Assembly (NCBI RefSeq): GCF_014803895.1
Contig: NZ_JAAVAU010000001.1
Span: 20,823 to 65,066, forward strand
Direction of reading: 5' to 3'
DNA: 44,244 nucleotides
DNA from: Lactobacillus sp.
GTDB taxonomy: Bacteria; Bacillota; Bacilli; Lactobacillales; Lactobacillaceae
In this document: positions 41,707 to 44,244 of the stretch, in pieces
Layout of the letters: every line of letters begins with the position of its first letter
Numbering within the stretch: position 1 is the stretch's first letter
Made by a program: the position numbers and the translations under genes
Notes under the pieces: model-generated
Told to the model about the DNA's origin: nothing
The model's input: only the letters and a program-made list of their open reading frames with translations
Database searches by the model: none

Positions 41707-42315
41707 TGCAACATAATGAAAATTGGGATTTTGTTCTTTATCAAGTTTGTTCCAAGCTTGCTCAAGTTCAGCATATAATTCTGGAACCGTTTCTTTATCA
41801 ACTTTTTGTTTTCGTGGAATATAAATAGGTTCTCCAAAGCAAATATCTAATGATTTTCTCTTTAATAATCCTCCAAAAGTTAAAGGACCCTGGTAGATTA
41901 CTGGAACTATTGGTTTCCCAGACATTTTAGCGATGACAAATGCACCACTTTTTAATTCTGATGAATGACGTGTGCCAGAGGGAAAGATAATTAATGAAAG
42001 GTTACCTTTACGTAGTCCCTTTACTGGTATTTTAATTGCTGAAGGACCAGGATTTTTTCGATCAACAGAAAAAGCATGTGCATGAATTAAGATAAATTTT
42101 AAAATAGGATTTTTGAATAGTTCTTTTTTAGCCATGAACATAAATTCTGTTGGACTAGCTGCTAAGGCAAATAAAATTGGTTCCCACCAAGTACGATGAG
42201 GTGCAGCTAAGATATAATTACCTTCAGGGATACGATTTTTGTGGTGGACATGTAAATGACCATTTAGAACCCAAACAATAAAGCGGACGATTGGGCGAAT
42301 TATTTTATAAAACAT
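41701..42315 (-). CDS. plsC: 1-acyl-glycerol-3-phosphate acyltransferase (PlsC family)
   Basis: A 204-residue acyltransferase converting lysophosphatidic to phosphatidic acid. Motif I, normally HX4D, is APHRTWWE, i.e. HX4E; then SVDRKNPG (motif II) and FPSGTRHSSE (motif III), and IVPVIYQGP (motif IV). A hydrophobic N terminus (IVRFIVWVLNG) suggests membrane association. GGAGGAAA precedes the ATG on the minus strand. The Glu in motif I may be tolerated but is unusual. Confidence 0.9.
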   Translation of the reverse strand: MFYKIIRPIVRFIVWVLNGHLHVHHKNRIPEGNYILAAPHRTWWEPILFALAASPTEFMFMAKKELFKNPILKFILIHAHAFSVDRKNPGPSAIKIPVKGLRKGNLSLIIFPSGTRHSSELKSGAFVIAKMSGKPIVPVIYQGPLTFGGLLKRKSLDICFGEPIYIPRKQKVDKETVPELYAELEQAWNKLDKEQNPNFHYVAK

Positions 42316-42389
42316 ATTATTTCCTCCAATTATTGTAGTAATATTTTATACCAGCTAGATAAAAATATAAATAGAGAGGGTAAATGCAG

Positions 42390-43424
42390 ATGAGAGATTT
42401 GCTTAAAAGTGGGGAAAGAATTGATTATCTATATAGTGATGATTTACGAATTATTCAAGCTAAAGATTCATTTGCTGTAACACTTGATACAATGCTTCTA
42501 GCGTATTTTGCAAAAGAAAAGATTCATGATAATTATCAAGTAGTAGATTTATGTAGTGGTAATGGTGCGGCAAGTATCTATATGTCTTATTTTAATCGTG
42601 CTCATTATCACGCAGTGGAAATTCAACCTAATATAGTGAATCAGGCGCAACGGAGTGTTGAGTTAAATGGTTTGGAAAATAGGATTAATGTTTATGAAAT
42701 GAATGCAATTGATGCACCTAAAAATTTAGGTAAAGATAAGTTTGATGTTGTGGTAGTTAATCCTCCATATTTTAAGGCACCTGCAGGACATGTAATTAAT
42801 CCTGATGAAAAAAAGGCAATCGCTCGTCATGAATTATTGATTAATTTAGAGGGTATCATTGATGTGGCGAGTCAAATGTTAAAAATGAAGGGAAAAATGT
42901 TTATGGTTCATCGTCCAGAACGATTGGGCGAAATCATGCATTATTGCTTGAATCATAAAATGAGCGTTAAAACTGTTCAGCCTTTTGTTTCTAAACGGGG
43001 AGATGATAGTAATTTAATTATTGTTGAAGCGATTAGAAATGCTAGCAGTGATGGGGTAGTTTTGCGGGATGCAATTGAAGTCCATAATCTAGATGGCTCT
43101 TTTACACCAATAATTCAAAAGATTATTAAACAAACAGATAGTGAAAGACAAAAACATAATAAAAAGCAAAAATATTATTTTTACTGTCTTTTATGTAATG
43201 ATGGTAGTTTTTATGGTGGTTTTACGAATGATTTAAGCCATCGTTTAGAGATGCATAATACGGGCAAAGGAGCTAAATATACTAAATCTAGAAGACCTGT
43301 CAAGCTGATTTATCATGAAGAATTTGATGATAAAAGATTAGCTTTAAAAAGAGAATATTGGTTTAAGCATCATAGTCGCGAATGGAAAGAGAAATTTTTA
43401 CGAGAACATAATGTAAAGTTTTGA
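42390..43424 (+). CDS. TrmN6-like methyltransferase fused to a GIY-YIG domain
   Basis: Two proteins that are separate neighbours in Bacillus (YabB and YazA) are one 344-residue chain here. N part (1-about 245): SAM-dependent methyltransferase with VVDLCSGNGAASI and NPPY (from N124), the motif for methylation of an exocyclic amine, likely A37 of tRNA-Val. C part (about 260-344): GIY-YIG domain of the UPF0213/YazA type (YYFYCLLCNDGSFYGGFTNDLSHRLE..., then AKYTKSRRPVKL), whose role is unknown. ATG 42390 is 9 nt after GAGAGGG; ATG 42384 is too close. Its stop abuts the rpsB promoter. Confidence 0.9.
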   Translation: MRDLLKSGERIDYLYSDDLRIIQAKDSFAVTLDTMLLAYFAKEKIHDNYQVVDLCSGNGAASIYMSYFNRAHYHAVEIQPNIVNQAQRSVELNGLENRINVYEMNAIDAPKNLGKDKFDVVVVNPPYFKAPAGHVINPDEKKAIARHELLINLEGIIDVASQMLKMKGKMFMVHRPERLGEIMHYCLNHKMSVKTVQPFVSKRGDDSNLIIVEAIRNASSDGVVLRDAIEVHNLDGSFTPIIQKIIKQTDSERQKHNKKQKYYFYCLLCNDGSFYGGFTNDLSHRLEMHNTGKGAKYTKSRRPVKLIYHEEFDDKRLALKREYWFKHHSREWKEKFLREHNVKF

Positions 43425-43453
43425 TTGAAAAAATCATTAAGATTGGGTACAAT
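43425..43453 (+). promoter_or_regulatory. rpsB promoter
   Basis: TTGAAA (43425-43430), exactly 17 nt, TACAAT (43448-43453). The -35 begins right after the stop of the preceding gene. Confidence 0.75.
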
Positions 43454-43459
43454 GTTCAA

Positions 43460-43584
43460 GTGTGCTTTCTGCACACATAAGTTTATAAATCACATCAGAA
43501 GCGATTAAAGTCTACGGTGCCCTACGGGGTCTGATTTTAATGGGACCTTCTGAGAGGAATTAATAACCATAGGAGGATATTTTT
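43460..43584 (+). promoter_or_regulatory. structured 5' leader of rpsB
   Basis: The transcript should begin at a perfect hairpin GTGTGC-tttct-GCACAC (43460-43476). A nested structure follows: CAGAAG (43496-43501) / CTTCTG (43547-43552), ATTAAA (43504-43509) / TTTAAT (43536-43541) and inner CCC-tac-GGG (43520-43528). AGGAGG then precedes the rpsB ATG. Such a fold suggests control by a ribosomal protein, probably S2; this is inferred. Confidence 0.6.
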
Positions 43585-44244
43585 ATGACAGTTGTTACTA
43601 TGAAGCAATTGCTTGAAGCAGGTGTCCACTTCGGTCACCAAACTAGAAGATGGGACCCAAAGATGGCTCCTTACATCTTTACTCAAAGAAACGGTATCTA
43701 CATCATTGACTTGCAAAAGACTATCAAGATGTTAGATGACGCTTACAACTACACTAAGGCAGTTGCTCAAGATGGTGGTGTGTTCTTGTTTGTTGGTACT
43801 AAGAAGCAAGCACAAGACTCAATCGCTGAAGAAGCTAAGCGTGCAGGTCAATACTACGTTAACCAACGTTGGTTAGGTGGTACTTTGACTAACTGGACTA
43901 CTATTCAAAGCCGTGTTAAGAGATTAAAGCAATTAAAGCAAATGTCAGAAGATGGTACTTTTGATGTTCTTCCAAAGAAGGAAGTAGCACTTTTGACTAA
44001 GGAAATGGACAAGCTTGAAAGATTCTTAGGTGGTATTGAAGATATGCCTAGAATTCCTGATGTTATGTTTGTTGTTGACCCTAAGAAGGAAAAGATTGCT
44101 GTTCACGAAGCTAACATTTTAGGTATTCCAGTTGTTGCTATGGTTGATACTAACACTGATCCAGATCCAATTGATGTTGTTATTCCATCAAATGATGACG
44201 CTATTCGTGCTATTCGTTTAATTTCCGGTGCTATGGCTGACGCT
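43585..44244 (+). CDS. rpsB: 30S ribosomal protein S2, N-terminal part (partial)
   Basis: 220 codons in frame to the end of the window; the 3' end is missing. The family sequence is clear: [51 protein letters not shown], and [17 protein letters not shown]. Strong AGGAGGAT precedes ATG 43585. It would normally be followed by tsf. Confidence 0.97.
   Translation, partial: MTVVTMKQLLEAGVHFGHQTRRWDPKMAPYIFTQRNGIYIIDLQKTIKMLDDAYNYTKAVAQDGGVFLFVGTKKQAQDSIAEEAKRAGQYYVNQRWLGGTLTNWTTIQSRVKRLKQLKQMSEDGTFDVLPKKEVALLTKEMDKLERFLGGIEDMPRIPDVMFVVDPKKEKIAVHEANILGIPVVAMVDTNTDPDPIDVVIPSNDDAIRAIRLISGAMADA

Noticed and set aside
1..44244. CRISPR arrays, tRNA/rRNA genes, insertion sequences
   Set aside because: Looked for; no spaced direct repeats, tRNA cloverleaf sequences or transposase motifs were seen.

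Overview
The window is a low-GC Gram-positive chromosome segment. Gene content and order point to a Lactobacillus of the acidophilus group, most like L. johnsonii / L. gasseri / L. taiwanensis. The evidence is a strongly AT-rich sequence, the Firmicutes core order rpe-thiN-rpmB-yloU-yloV-recG-plsX-acpP ... rnc-smc-ftsY ... ylxM-ffh-rpsP-rimM-trmD-rplS, a large oligopeptide-uptake locus, and lactobacillus-style PepD (C69), PepO (M13) and Cfa. The species is inferred, not proven.

Layout. 1-6740: central housekeeping genes (thiamine diphosphate synthesis, L28, a FakA-like fatty acid kinase, RecG, PlsX, ACP). 6842-16588: an Opp ABC transporter (oppDFBC) followed by three tandem paralogous substrate-binding lipoprotein genes. 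The middle one has lost its lipobox through a frameshift. 16689-27751: the RNase III-SMC-FtsY and SRP/ribosome/tRNA-modification block, interrupted by a C69 dipeptidase gene, which together with Opp makes peptide use the theme of the inserted genes. 27875-30385: nucleoside phosphorylase, 3-methyladenine DNA glycosylase, NUDIX hydrolase and a cysteine-free UDG-superfamily protein.

30430-36967 is the accessory region and the main point of interest. It is a tandemly duplicated module: a lipoprotein gene (intact in unit 1, 5'-truncated in unit 2), a very short hydrophobic peptide gene on the minus strand, an Rgg/MutR-type regulator gene divergent from it with a 19-nt spacer, and a CPBP (Abi) intramembrane protease gene. 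Unit 1 has a frameshifted rgg. Unit 2 is intact and carries an additional 57-aa, His-rich, single-Cys peptide gene (35595-35768) between regulator and protease. A related inverted repeat lies upstream of the first gene after each regulator. Together this looks like a quorum-sensing circuit (peptide pheromone, Rgg receptor, secreted peptide, CPBP protease for processing or immunity). To my knowledge this exact arrangement is not a standard named system.

37062-44244: lexA (its protease half lacks the cleavage site and the catalytic Ser/Lys), DUF896 and YneF small proteins, PepO, cyclopropane fatty acid synthase, a PlsC-type acyltransferase, a TrmN6-like methyltransferase fused to a GIY-YIG domain, and the 5' part of rpsB behind a strong promoter and a structured leader.

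Most calls rest on motif recognition by eye. Starts were revised where a Shine-Dalgarno sequence or a promoter position excluded the longest reading frame.
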